NCBI GenBank assembly: GCA_021768485.1 | Contig: JAIZVZ010000027.1 | Coordinates: 1 to 48,143, forward strand | Reading direction: 5' to 3' | Length of the DNA: 48,143 nt | From: Oxalobacteraceae bacterium | GTDB lineage: Bacteria; Pseudomonadota; Gammaproteobacteria; Burkholderiales; Burkholderiaceae_D | Shown: in pieces, positions 28,850-36,593 of the stretch | Layout of the letters: every line of letters begins with the position of its first letter | How positions within the stretch are numbered: the stretch's first letter is position 1 | Notes under the pieces: generated by a model | What the model saw: only the letters and a program-made list of their open reading frames with translations | What the model was told of the DNA's origin: nothing | Databases searched by the model: none | Position numbers and translations under genes: made by a program

Positions 28850-29386
28850 TTAATATCCGCAAAGAACCTGCCACATCCGCAATTTTTCGGCATAAGGCCG
28901 TGTATAGGCCGGGCTGCTCGACGGCAGGCTGACGACGCGATAAGACGCGGCCCGCGCGCCGAGCGCCTTCATGCCCAGGCGTGCCGCCGTACCGCCATTG
29001 AAGGCAATCGTCGTCAAGGCCGGCAGCCTGGCCAGCAAGCCCGGCAAATCATTGGCGCTGTGGGCGCGGATGCGGCTGTCGAGGCTGCCCTGGCGCTGCG
29101 CCTGCGCCACGACATCCCACAAGCCGACCCCGGCGGCCAGCAGCGCTTGCAGGCGCGACGGATAATCGAGCGCCGTCAGCTCGCAACCGAGTACGGCCGA
29201 CAGCAAGGCCCAGAAACGGTTTTGCCGATTCGCGTAATACTGCTGGTGCGCCAGCGATTGCTCGCCGGGCAAACTGCCGAGGATTAAGAGCCGCGTGCGC
29301 GCATCGCAGACCGGCTCGAAACAGCATTTGAGCGGTGGCGGCGGCATCAGCAGTGAAGAAGGCGGCGGAGAATGCGAAACAGTCAT
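28850..29386 (-). CDS. Hypoxanthine-DNA (deoxyinosine) glycosylase, UDG superfamily
   Basis: A 178-residue base-excision repair enzyme of the uracil-DNA-glycosylase superfamily that removes deaminated adenine. The active-site block is LILGSLPGEQSLAHQQYYA followed by NRQNRFW, whose Asn before FW is the family's catalytic position. WDVVAQAQRQGSLDS and FNGGTAA follow. The C-terminus is VLCGY. ATG 29386 is preferred; ATG 29347 is also possible, and a longer frame to 29524 adds unrelated sequence. No ribosome site is convincing. The DUF2971 island ends almost at this gene's stop codon. Confidence 0.87.
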   Translation of the reverse strand: MTVSHSPPPSSLLMPPPPLKCCFEPVCDARTRLLILGSLPGEQSLAHQQYYANRQNRFWALLSAVLGCELTALDYPSRLQALLAAGVGLWDVVAQAQRQGSLDSRIRAHSANDLPGLLARLPALTTIAFNGGTAARLGMKALGARAASYRVVSLPSSSPAYTRPYAEKLRMWQVLCGY

Positions 29387-29573
29387 TGTTGGATTGAGAC
29401 ACAGTACGATATGAAAACATAGGGCGGCGGCCTGCGCTTGCCGAACTGTTCGCAGCGTAACACAGCGCGCTGACGCTGGCAGCGGCGCCGGCAACACTGC
29501 ACGGTCGGGCATTTTCTGCGACAATCATTGCGCAGCATCGGTTTTCCACGTCGTCCCACGTCCGGAGTCGCCC

Positions 29574-30029
29574 ATGAATATACCGACCGCCCCCTCGCCA
29601 GCGCGTACCGTCGATACCCTGTTGACACGCTATGCCGAAAGCCATCGTCACCGCAGCAACGAAATCATCCACTGCATTTGCGTCCCGGCCATCATGCTGA
29701 GCCTGCTCGGCCTGTTATGGTCGCTATACCCTGCACTGGCGCTGGCCGCCAGTCTGGCGGCACTGCTGTATTATCTTGCGCTGTCGCCGGCGTTTGCCGT
29801 CGGCATGGCGCTGATGGCGGCAATGATGCTGTTGCTGCTCTACGCATTACCACACAGCATGATATTGCCGCTGTCGCTCATCATCTTTGTCGTGGCCTGG
29901 ATCGGCCAATTCATCGGCCACAAGATCGAAGGCAAAAAGCCGTCTTTTTTCGACGATCTGCGCTTTTTATTGATAGGACCGCTATTCGTGCTCGCCTTTC
30001 TGTACCGTCGTCTGCGGCTGAAATTTTGA
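29574..30029 (+). CDS. Mpo1-like (DUF962) membrane protein
   Basis: A 151-residue membrane protein with about four hydrophobic segments. It has the family blocks YAESHRHRSNEIIHCICVP and GQFIGHKIEGKKPSFFDDL. Yeast Mpo1 of this family is an iron-dependent dioxygenase in alpha-oxidation of 2-hydroxy fatty acids. The His residues that would bind iron are present here. The bacterial role is not established. It is divergent from the glycosylase gene and convergent with parA. Confidence 0.9.
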   Translation: MNIPTAPSPARTVDTLLTRYAESHRHRSNEIIHCICVPAIMLSLLGLLWSLYPALALAASLAALLYYLALSPAFAVGMALMAAMMLLLLYALPHSMILPLSLIIFVVAWIGQFIGHKIEGKKPSFFDDLRFLLIGPLFVLAFLYRRLRLKF

Positions 30030-30059
30030 GGTACGCCGGCCCGGGCCGGCCGCGGGCCC

Positions 30060-30087
30060 AGGCCGGCGTGCTCAGGCCGGCGTGCTT
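30060..30087. repeat. 14-bp tandem duplication across the parA-like stop codon
   Basis: Two 14-bp units (aggccggcgtgctc, aggccggcgtgctt) differ at one base. The parA-like stop codon (TGA at 30072-30074, minus strand) sits at the junction of the two. Confidence 0.85.
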
Positions 30088-30845
30088 AGCTGCGCATACA
30101 GGGCCACAAATTCCTGGCTGAGCTTATGGCGCGGATCGAGATGAATCATCGGCATATTGCGCTCATGCGATTCGCGGATGCGGATCGAGCTCGACAGCTT
30201 GCTCTCCAATACCGGCAAGCCCTCTTCCGTCAATTGCTCGACCATGCGTTGCGGCAGCAATGCGCGCGGCTGGAACTGATTGACGACAATGCCCTCGATT
30301 TCGAGCGCTGGATTGTGATCGGCCTTGATTTCCGCCACATTGCCGATCAATGTGTACAAGGCCTGGCGCGAAAAATCGTCGCAGTCGAATGGGATCAGGC
30401 AGCGGTCGGCCGCAATCAGCGCCGATTGCGTGAAAAAATTATAGGCGGGCGGCGTATCGACAAAGATTTCATCGAATTGCCCGGCCAGCTCATTGAGTGT
30501 ATCGCGCAATTTGTAAATCTTGTGACGCGCTTCGAGCTTGGACTGCAAGTCGCCCAGTTCCGGATGCGATAACATCACCGACAAATTGTCGAACGGGCTT
30601 GGATGCAGGAATTCGCTATCGCTTTTTGGAAACAGGTTAAATGTGAGCATCTGTTCGAAATACGCGCCTAGCGTCGGCGCCATCTCGGCCGCCGCCGGGC
30701 CCAGCAGATAACGGCTGGAATTGCATTGTGGATCTATGTCGATCAGCAATGTCCGCTTGCCCTGATGCGCGGCAATCGCCGCCAGATTGACCGCGATCGT
30801 CGATTTGCCGACACCGCCTTTCTGATTGAAGATCACACGTTTCAT
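30072..30845 (-). CDS. Orphan ParA-family ATPase
   Basis: A 257-residue P-loop ATPase with a deviant Walker A motif KGGVGKST (Lys9, Lys14), the A' motif LLIDIDPQCNSS, and FVDTPPAYN. These place it in the ParA/MinD/Soj group that positions cargo on the nucleoid. No ParB, parS site or other cargo gene lies next to it, so the cargo is unknown. Start ATG 30845 follows GCAGGT; an open frame to 31043 has no support. The last codons lie in a tandem repeat. Confidence 0.9.
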   Translation of the reverse strand: MKRVIFNQKGGVGKSTIAVNLAAIAAHQGKRTLLIDIDPQCNSSRYLLGPAAAEMAPTLGAYFEQMLTFNLFPKSDSEFLHPSPFDNLSVMLSHPELGDLQSKLEARHKIYKLRDTLNELAGQFDEIFVDTPPAYNFFTQSALIAADRCLIPFDCDDFSRQALYTLIGNVAEIKADHNPALEIEGIVVNQFQPRALLPQRMVEQLTEEGLPVLESKLSSSIRIRESHERNMPMIHLDPRHKLSQEFVALYAQLSTPA

Positions 30846-31100
30846 CGACAGACCTGCGAAGTAGTGGTGAGGTCCGACGATTCTAGCATGCTGCTTTGCA
30901 GCATTGGCGACTGTTTTGCCTGTTTTCGGCAGCCTACGTCCGCCCCCGCGCAGAGGAATGTCCGGCAAAGCGCGCCAAGCCCATGGTGAAAGTTTATTTA
31001 CGACAAGAGCAATATCGCCGGCACGGTGGCCGGCCGCGCACATTCAAGCGCAAAAACGGTGAAAAGCGCGCGTAGTTGAATGCAGATTCAGGGCGCACGC

Positions 31101-31433
31101 TCAAAACCGGCCATGCAAGACTTGTCTGTGGGCAGTTACGCCATCTGTCGCATCGGGCTGCTTCCTGGCGCCATTTACCGCGACGGCCAGCGGCGCGGGC
31201 GCGCCATCTGCTGTCTGCATGTCTTGTGTCTGAATGTCTTGTGTCTGAATATCTTGCGCCCGCATGTCTTGCGCCGGCGGCTCCTGGCTGGCGGACGACA
31301 ACGCGGCGTCCCGCGCCGGCAGCGCGCCCGGTGCGGCGGTTGTAGTCCTTGCAGAAAAAGAGATGACCAGGGCGATGCAGATACTCACAAAAAACGACAT
31401 TCCTATAATTCGGCTCAGCCAGCTATGTTCCAT
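31101..31433 (-). CDS. Small membrane-anchored protein with QD pentapeptide repeats
   Basis: A 110-residue ORF with one hydrophobic segment at about residues 5-28 and a Pro/Ala-rich tail. Four tandem pentapeptides of the form (A/T)QD(M/I)(R/Q) occur at about residues 53-72, encoded by 15-bp repeats. An AAGGG ribosome site stands before ATG 31433. I do not recognise a family. The signal-anchor and ribosome site favour a real gene; low-complexity sequence argues for caution. Confidence 0.5.
   Translation of the reverse strand: MEHSWLSRIIGMSFFVSICIALVISFSARTTTAAPGALPARDAALSSASQEPPAQDMRAQDIQTQDIQTQDMQTADGAPAPLAVAVNGARKQPDATDGVTAHRQVLHGRF
31216..31275. repeat. 15-bp in-frame tandem repeat, four units
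   Basis: Four 15-bp units of the type tgaatgtcttgtgtc, diverging only at a few positions, lie inside the minus-strand 110-residue ORF and encode its QD pentapeptides. Confidence 0.9.
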
Positions 31434-31616
31434 TTTGGCCCTTTCATTTTCGCAGCACTGACTCTGCAGTCTAGTTCCAGTCTTTACAAAGCTTTAGCTG
31501 CAATCGACTGCTTCTTATGCTCGCCCAAGAGAGCCGACCGAGTGTCGGTGCGCAAAAACGCCAAAAATTCGCGTTTCTATAAAGCATACAAAGCCCAAGC
31601 CGCGTATACTTGCCAG

Positions 31617-32573
31617 ATGTCCTCACCTCTTTTATTTGCCATTGCGTCCCTGATCTGGGGTTCGACTTTCTGGGCCATCACCTGGCAACTCGGCAGCGTG
31701 CCGCCGGCCATCTCGGTGGTGTACCGCTTCGCGCTCGCCTCGGCGGCCTTGTTTTGCTGGTGCCGCTTGCGCGGCGACCGCTTGCGCCTGCCATGGAAAA
31801 CCCAGCGCTGGCTGCTGCTGCAGGGCTTTTGCACATTCGCCCTGTCCTATGTCTGCACCTATAATTCGGAACAATACGTGGTCTCGGCGCTGGTGGCCGT
31901 GATGTTTGCACTGATGGTATTCTGGAATCCGATCGGTGCCAGGATGGCTTTCGGCACGCGCATCGGCTGGCGCACGTGGTGCGCCGGGGCCGTCGCCATC
32001 TGCGGCGTGACGCTCTTGTTTTCCCATGCACTGGTCGATGTCTGGCACGACCTCGGACGCGGCCTCAGCCCCCACTTCCTGCTCGGCATAGCGCTGGCGC
32101 TGATGGCGACCATTGCCAGTTCGGCCGGCAATGTGGTGGTGGTTCAGGTGCGCAAGCACAGCGCCAACGTGCCGCTGACGATGGCCTGGGCCATGTTGTG
32201 GGGCACGCTGTGCGTGGCAATCTACGCGCTGCTCAGCGGCCAGCCATGGCGCATGCCGCCCGATCTCGGCTACTGGGCCTCGCTGCTCTATCTGTCGCTG
32301 TTCGGCTCGGTATTTGCCTTTGCCGCCTATTTCACGCTAATCCATCGCGTCGGCGCCCAGAAAGCCGTCTATACCGGGGTCGTCACACCCGTCATTTCGG
32401 TGCTGCTGTCGATCCGCTTCGAACATTACCATCCGGGCCCCATCGAATGGCTCGGCATGGCGCTGTGCCTGGCCGGCGTGCTGTGGGCCGTCCAGACCGA
32501 TGACGAACCTGCCCGTCCCGCCCGCAGTGCGCGCGAGTGCGACGACAGCGACCTCGGTTGCCGCCCGACCTGA
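31617..32573 (+). CDS. EamA/DMT-family transporter
   Basis: A 318-residue inner-membrane protein with about ten hydrophobic helices in two EamA repeats. It opens with FAIASLIWGSTFWAITWQLG, the usual first-helix signature, and has VSALVAVMFALMVFWNPIG and VYTGVVTPVISVLLS. This superfamily exports amino acids and small metabolites. The ATG at 31617 begins helix 1; an upstream open frame to 31080 runs through unrelated sequence. No ribosome site is visible and a TATAAA at 31579-31584 lies just upstream, so a short leader is possible. The C-terminal tail is charged. Confidence 0.88.
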   Translation: MSSPLLFAIASLIWGSTFWAITWQLGSVPPAISVVYRFALASAALFCWCRLRGDRLRLPWKTQRWLLLQGFCTFALSYVCTYNSEQYVVSALVAVMFALMVFWNPIGARMAFGTRIGWRTWCAGAVAICGVTLLFSHALVDVWHDLGRGLSPHFLLGIALALMATIASSAGNVVVVQVRKHSANVPLTMAWAMLWGTLCVAIYALLSGQPWRMPPDLGYWASLLYLSLFGSVFAFAAYFTLIHRVGAQKAVYTGVVTPVISVLLSIRFEHYHPGPIEWLGMALCLAGVLWAVQTDDEPARPARSARECDDSDLGCRPT

Positions 32574-32631
32574 GCGGCAGCCCTGCCGTTTGCCGCCCCT
32601 GTTTTCATTGCTACCCACCTGATTGAACACC

Positions 32632-33132
32632 ATGCCCCCACTCACGATCCGCGCAGCCCAGGCCGACGATGTCGGCGCCATTTTCGGCATGATCAAGGAA
32701 TTGGCCGAGTTTGAAAATCTGCAGCACCTGGTCGTCGCCACCGAAGCCTCGCTGCACGATGCGATGTTCGGTGCGCGGCCATCATGCGAGAGCCTGGTCG
32801 GAACGCGCAATGGAGAAACCGTCGCCTTTGCCTTGTTTTTCCATAACTTCTCGACTTTTTTGGGCCGCAAGGGCTTGTATCTCGAAGACTTGTATGTCAA
32901 GCGCGAACACCGCCGCCAAGGCTACGGCCGCCTGATGCTGGCGGCGCTGGCCGCACTGGCGCTGGAGCGCGGATGCGGCCGCTTCGAATGGTCGGTACTC
33001 GACTGGAATGCAAACGCGATTGCGTTTTATCAAGAGCTGGGCGCGGTCATGCTGCCGGACTGGCGCATTTGCCGCGTTGCCGGCGAGGCGCTGACACAGC
33101 TTTCCGCAATCGGCACAAAATCCCCCCGATAA
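32632..33132 (+). CDS. GNAT acetyltransferase (spermidine acetyltransferase-like)
   Basis: A 166-residue GCN5-related N-acetyltransferase. FFHNFSTFLGRKGLYLEDLYVK is strongly like the SSAT/diamine acetyltransferase group, and REHRRQGYGRLML is the acetyl-CoA pyrophosphate loop. WSVLDWNANAIAFYQELGA completes the core. The ATG at 32632 is used; a TTG three codons upstream is in frame. It follows the DMT gene by 58 bases in the same direction, so the transporter may export the acetylated product. That link is inference. Confidence 0.9.
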   Translation: MPPLTIRAAQADDVGAIFGMIKELAEFENLQHLVVATEASLHDAMFGARPSCESLVGTRNGETVAFALFFHNFSTFLGRKGLYLEDLYVKREHRRQGYGRLMLAALAALALERGCGRFEWSVLDWNANAIAFYQELGAVMLPDWRICRVAGEALTQLSAIGTKSPR

Positions 33133-33206
33133 TTCGCGTGGCCGAATATGGCCGCCAGCCGTGCCCTCGCGCCGGCTGGCCGGCCGCGCCGTATTGCGGC
33201 ACATCT

Positions 33207-33253
33207 GAGTTTGCAAATGAGTTTGCACATGAGTCCGCAAATGAGTTGCAAAT
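33207..33253. repeat. 12-bp tandem repeat, four units
   Basis: Units gagtttgcaaat, gagtttgcacat, gagtccgcaaat and gagttgcaaat (one base short) run head to tail about 75 bases downstream of the GNAT stop codon. Confidence 0.85.
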
Positions 33254-33265
33254 GAGCCCGCGCTT

Positions 33266-33297
33266 AAAAAAGCCCACGTAACTTTCGCTACGCGGGC
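33266..33297 (-). terminator. Intrinsic terminator on the minus strand without an assigned gene
   Basis: On the minus strand, GCCCGCGTA pairs with TACGTGGGC (nine pairs, one G-U) around an eight-base loop and is followed at once by six T. The plus strand has no T-tract at the other side, so it acts leftward. The nearest leftward gene upstream ends at 33944, more than 600 bases away. Confidence 0.7.
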
Positions 33298-33360
33298 AGA
33301 ACCCATTTTACTGGGTGGGGGAAGCGGGAAATCGCACAGAATCGAGTTGAATAAACACTC

Positions 33361-33426
33361 AAAAAATACACAAAAAAATATACAAAAAAATACACAAAAA
33401 AATATACAAAAAAAATACAAAAAAAA
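33361..33426. repeat. Ladder of six A-tracts at 11-12 bp spacing
   Basis: Runs of six to eight A begin at 33361, 33372, 33384, 33396, 33408 and 33419, separated by TACAC/TATAC words. The spacing is near one helical turn, so this DNA is expected to be curved. It is also a likely slippage site. Confidence 0.85.
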
Positions 33427-33631
33427 CACGCTGACGATGATGCAAATAAAGAAAATTAATCGAAAGAAATTCCATCACGTGAAAATATAGCTTCTCACAT
33501 TTATTCAAAGCGATATTGAGAATAATCAAAGTACATATCGACAAGGCGATTGACCATCGTTTGATACGTCACAAAACCCAGGCATTGCAAGAAGTCAAAA
33601 ATGAGATGTCGCCACTTTCCACGCCACGATC

Positions 33632-33811
33632 ATGACTATCTCCGTCAACGCCCTGCTTCAAGAGTTCAGCAAACTCTATCTGCGCTGGCAATTATTGCGC
33701 TATGACCGTGATTTACAGGCCATCGCCCGCCAGCGCGAAAACGACTTTCACGCCGAGCGCATCTTGTACCGAGAGATGATAGAGACGCGAGCGCGGCTGC
33801 AATCGCTATAA
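33632..33811 (+). CDS. Possible 59-residue helical protein
   Basis: ATG at 33632 to TAA at 33809-33811. The product is very rich in Leu, Arg, Glu and Gln (for example LLQEFSKLYLRWQLLRYD and ERILYREMIETRARLQSL) and should form one or two long amphipathic helices or a coiled coil. The composition returns from AT-rich to normal within it. No Shine-Dalgarno sequence is visible, and I do not recognise a family. It may be a small regulatory protein or a remnant. Confidence 0.4.
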   Translation: MTISVNALLQEFSKLYLRWQLLRYDRDLQAIARQRENDFHAERILYREMIETRARLQSL

Positions 33812-33882
33812 ATGGCGCTTGCCACAGCGCAGGCAGGCAGCGGCCCGCGCCAAGCGCGGCTGACCGCGCCGGCTGAACGGCC

Positions 33883-33927
33883 GCTGACTGAGCGGGCGCT
33901 GGCTGAGCAGGCGCTGGCTGAGCAGGC
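33883..33927. repeat. 15-bp tandem repeat downstream of the transporter gene
   Basis: Three units, gctgactgagcgggc then gctggctgagcaggc twice, end 16 bases from the stop codon of the leftward binding-protein/permease gene. They lie outside any supported gene. Confidence 0.85.
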
Positions 33928-33943
33928 GCCGACCGGGCCGCAG

Positions 33944-35599
33944 CTAGCGGAACCGCGGCTGCCAGGCACGCTCGATCAGGGCGAACAAGGCCTGCATCAG
34001 CAGCGCCAGCGCCGCCGCCGGAATGGCGCCCGCCAGCAGCATCGCATTGTCGTTGAGCGCCAGGCCGATCGTGATCCGCTCGCCATAGCCGCCGGCGCCG
34101 ATAAAGGCGGCAATCGTGGCCGTGCCAACCGTCATGACGGCCGCCGTTTTAATCCCGGCCAGAATCGTCGGCATGGCCAGCGGCAAATCGATATAGCGCA
34201 AGCGCTGCATTGGCGTCAGGCCCAGCGCCAGCGCCGCCAGGCGCAGGCCGGCCGGCACCGCGCCGATGCCGGTACAGGTGTTGCGCACAATGGGCAGCAA
34301 GGCATATAACAGCAAGGCAATCAGCGCCGGCAACGTGCCTATCATGCCCAGCAGCGGGATCAGCATGGCCAGCAGCGCCAGCGACGGCACCGTCTGCAGC
34401 AAGCCCGCCACGGCCATCGTCAGCGGCGCCCAGCCAGGCCGCAAGGCGGCCGCAATCCCGAGCGGCACCGCAATCATGGTGGCCGAGGCCACCGCCAGCG
34501 CCACCAGCAGCAAATGCTGGCGCGTCAACGGCCAGAAATCGCTGCCGAACAGTTTGTCGAGGAAACGCTGCCAGCCGTTTTCCGGGGCGGCGCCGGCCTC
34601 GATTTTTTGCGACAGGCCTGCCGCCGGCGCGGCCAGAAAGCGCCGGGCGACCGCCGAAAAACTTTGCCCCTCGAGTTCGACGGCGGCATTCATGGCAATC
34701 ATCTGCCCGCTTCCGATACGCCCCTGCAGCGCCTGCAAGGCGCGCCAGGCCTCGGGGAAGCGCTGCGCCACGTCGAGCCGGTATAACAGCAAGGCATCGT
34801 AGCGCGGGAAATAGGCGCCGTCGTCGGCCAGCACGCGCAAGCCGTATTTGCCGATCTTGGCGTCGGTCGAATAGATATCGATGACATCGACCACGCCGGC
34901 GGCCAGCGCTTCATAGGCGACACCGTGATCGAGACCGCGTGGCTGTTGCGGCAGATGATAGCGCGCGGCCAGCCCGGGCCAGCCGTCGGCCCGGCCGATG
35001 AATTCGTGCGACAGTCCGAAGCGCAGTTGCGGCGCGCGCGCCAGAGCCGACAGCGTAGCCGGCAGCGCCGCCGCACCGCCGCGCATCGCCAGCGCATAGC
35101 CATTGCTGAAGCCGAGCGGCACCGCCGCACCCAGCCCCAGCGGCGCCAGTTCGCGCCGGATCGCCGCCAGCGAAGACGGCGTCTTGTGCTTGAGGATTTC
35201 GCGGTCTATCGTGCCCAGATATTCGGGATAGAGATCGATTGCGCCGGCTTTCAGCGCCTCGAGCACGATGCCGGTATTGCCCAGGCCCTGGCGATGCTCG
35301 GCCGGCGCGTAGCGGGCCGCGGTCAGCGTCAGGATTTCGCCGAGAATATAGGATTCGGTAAAGCGTTTCGAGCCGATGCGCAACCGTCCGGCCGGCATCC
35401 CGGGCCCGCTCACCGGTCGCGCTTCGGCCGGCGGACTGGCAGGCGGCGGACTGGCAGGCCGCGCCTGGGCGGACGGCGCCTGGGCAGACGGCGCGGCCGC
35501 CGGCAGTGCGGCCATCGCCAGCGGCGCCGCCAGCAGCGACAGGAAAAAACATCGTGCGCGCGCCGGCGCCAGGTCCGGCCCGGCGGCCCAGCGCCTCAT
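33944..35599 (-). CDS. Fused ABC binding protein-permease, osmoprotectant (OpuC/QAT) type
   Basis: 551 residues. A signal peptide (about 1-31) and a Pro/Ala-rich repeat linker (about 32-70) precede an OpuAC-type binding domain at about 72-340, starting RIGSKRFTESYILGEILT and including GNTGIVLEALKAGAIDLYPEY. A permease domain at about 355-551 has five or six helices and an EAA-like loop, ALALGLTPMQRLRYIDLPL. The binding domain comes first, the reverse of the more common permease-first fusion. The ATPase partner is not in the window. The start is 7 bases after the hutG stop, so it is coupled to hutG. Substrates of the class are betaines, choline or, for HutXWV, histidine; the exact one is unknown. 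Confidence 0.9.
   Translation of the reverse strand: MRRWAAGPDLAPARARCFFLSLLAAPLAMAALPAAAPSAQAPSAQARPASPPPASPPAEARPVSGPGMPAGRLRIGSKRFTESYILGEILTLTAARYAPAEHRQGLGNTGIVLEALKAGAIDLYPEYLGTIDREILKHKTPSSLAAIRRELAPLGLGAAVPLGFSNGYALAMRGGAAALPATLSALARAPQLRFGLSHEFIGRADGWPGLAARYHLPQQPRGLDHGVAYEALAAGVVDVIDIYSTDAKIGKYGLRVLADDGAYFPRYDALLLYRLDVAQRFPEAWRALQALQGRIGSGQMIAMNAAVELEGQSFSAVARRFLAAPAAGLSQKIEAGAAPENGWQRFLDKLFGSDFWPLTRQHLLLVALAVASATMIAVPLGIAAALRPGWAPLTMAVAGLLQTVPSLALLAMLIPLLGMIGTLPALIALLLYALLPIVRNTCTGIGAVPAGLRLAALALGLTPMQRLRYIDLPLAMPTILAGIKTAAVMTVGTATIAAFIGAGGYGERITIGLALNDNAMLLAGAIPAAALALLMQALFALIERAWQPRFR
35430..35489. repeat. Two adjacent 15-bp in-frame duplications in the transporter linker
   Basis: ggcggactggcaggc occurs twice (35430-35459), followed by cgcgcctgggcggac and ggcgcctgggcagac (35460-35489). 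They encode the Pro/Ala/Ser linker between the signal peptide and binding domain. Confidence 0.85.
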
Positions 35600-35606
35600 G
35601 CCGATC

Positions 35607-36593
35607 TCATGCCGCCAGATTATTGGCCACCCGCGCGGCCAGTCGCGCAGCCACGTTGGCGCCCTGATTGTCGATGTCGTAGGCGGGATTGAGTTCGGCG
35701 ATCTCGACCAGAATCAGCTTGTCGCTGTCGGTGACCATGTCGAGCACCACTTCGACCATCGGCAAGCCGACCCCGTGCGGCGCCGGCGCACTGACCGCCG
35801 GCATCACCGCCGCCGGCAGCACATCGAGGCAGATGGAAAAAAACACATGATCGACCGCGCTCAGAAAGCGCGCCAGCACGGCCCGGATTTCCGTCATCTG
35901 CACCCATGCCATTTCCTCGTCGAGCCGCCAGACGGCGCCGAGCTGGCGCGCGCGCTCGAACTGCGCCTCGGTATTCGAATACGGACTGACGCCGAGCACG
36001 CAGTAATGAAACGGCCAGCCGCGCTCGGCGCACGATTCGGCGATCTGGCGGAACGCGGTCGCGCTGCTGGCCTGATCGCTCATGCGCAGGTCGAAATGCG
36101 CATCGAGATTGATGATGCCGATGCGCGGCGGCGCCGCGCCCTGACGTCCGGCCAGGTGCGCGGCCAGGCCCTGAAAACTGCCGAACGCCATCTCATGGCC
36201 GCCGCCTAAAACCAGCGGAAACAGACCGCGCCCGAGCAAGGCCTGCACTTCCTGCGCCAGCAATTCCTGCGCCACTTCAAGATCGTTTTGCAGCTCGGAT
36301 GACGTCATTCTCTCCGGCAGACAGATGACATCGCCGGCATCGGCCACCTGCTTGCAGGCGTGCACCGGCATATTGGCCAGCGCCCGCCGCAATGCGGCCG
36401 GCCCGCAACGGGCGCCGGGGCGGCCGTGATTGCGCACGACCCCGGCATCGCAGGCAAAGCCAAGCAGGGCCAGCGAGCCGCTGGGCGTCAGCGGCGACAA
36501 GGACTTGACGATTTGATGCCAGCGCATGCCCAGCGGTCCGTCGGCGGCGTCGATGCGTCCTTGCCAGAGCTTCATGTCGGCATATTCTTTCAC
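35607..36593 (-). CDS. hutG: Formimidoylglutamase (arginase superfamily)
   Basis: Hydrolyses N-formimino-L-glutamate to glutamate and formamide, the last step of one histidine-degradation route. 328 residues. Mn-binding residues of the ureohydrolase fold are His133 (GGGHEMAFGSF) and Asp164, His166 and Asp168 (NLDAHFDLR). In the last metal motif, usually DxD, I read SICLDVL, with Cys255 in place of the first Asp and Asp257 kept. The VSAPAPHGV block nearby is typical of HutG. The GTG start at 36593 has a well-placed GGAG; ATG 36575 is an alternative. hutH, hutU and hutI are absent from the window. Confidence 0.88.
   Translation of the reverse strand: MKEYADMKLWQGRIDAADGPLGMRWHQIVKSLSPLTPSGSLALLGFACDAGVVRNHGRPGARCGPAALRRALANMPVHACKQVADAGDVICLPERMTSSELQNDLEVAQELLAQEVQALLGRGLFPLVLGGGHEMAFGSFQGLAAHLAGRQGAAPPRIGIINLDAHFDLRMSDQASSATAFRQIAESCAERGWPFHYCVLGVSPYSNTEAQFERARQLGAVWRLDEEMAWVQMTEIRAVLARFLSAVDHVFFSICLDVLPAAVMPAVSAPAPHGVGLPMVEVVLDMVTDSDKLILVEIAELNPAYDIDNQGANVAARLAARVANNLAA

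Larger units (their letters stand above)
33133..33631. other. 499-bp non-coding stretch
   Basis: No convincing protein gene on either strand. In order it holds a 12-bp tandem repeat, a minus-strand intrinsic terminator, a second small hairpin (ACCCA/TGGGT, 33301-33316), an A-tract ladder and an AT-rich tail up to the 59-residue ORF. The composition change near 33330 suggests acquired or fast-evolving DNA. Confidence 0.7.

Noticed and set aside
31080-31616. Long N-terminal extension of the DMT transporter
   Set aside because: The extension is antisense to the QD-repeat ORF and unlike any transporter N-terminus; ATG 31617 begins the first helix.
33207-33426. Possible CRISPR array
   Set aside because: Repeats are only 11-12 bp, contiguous without unique spacers, and no cas gene is near.
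33359-33544. Minus-strand frame rich in Phe, Leu, Ile and Cys across the A-tracts
   Set aside because: The apparent membrane protein is just a translation of T-runs; no ribosome site and no non-repetitive conserved part.
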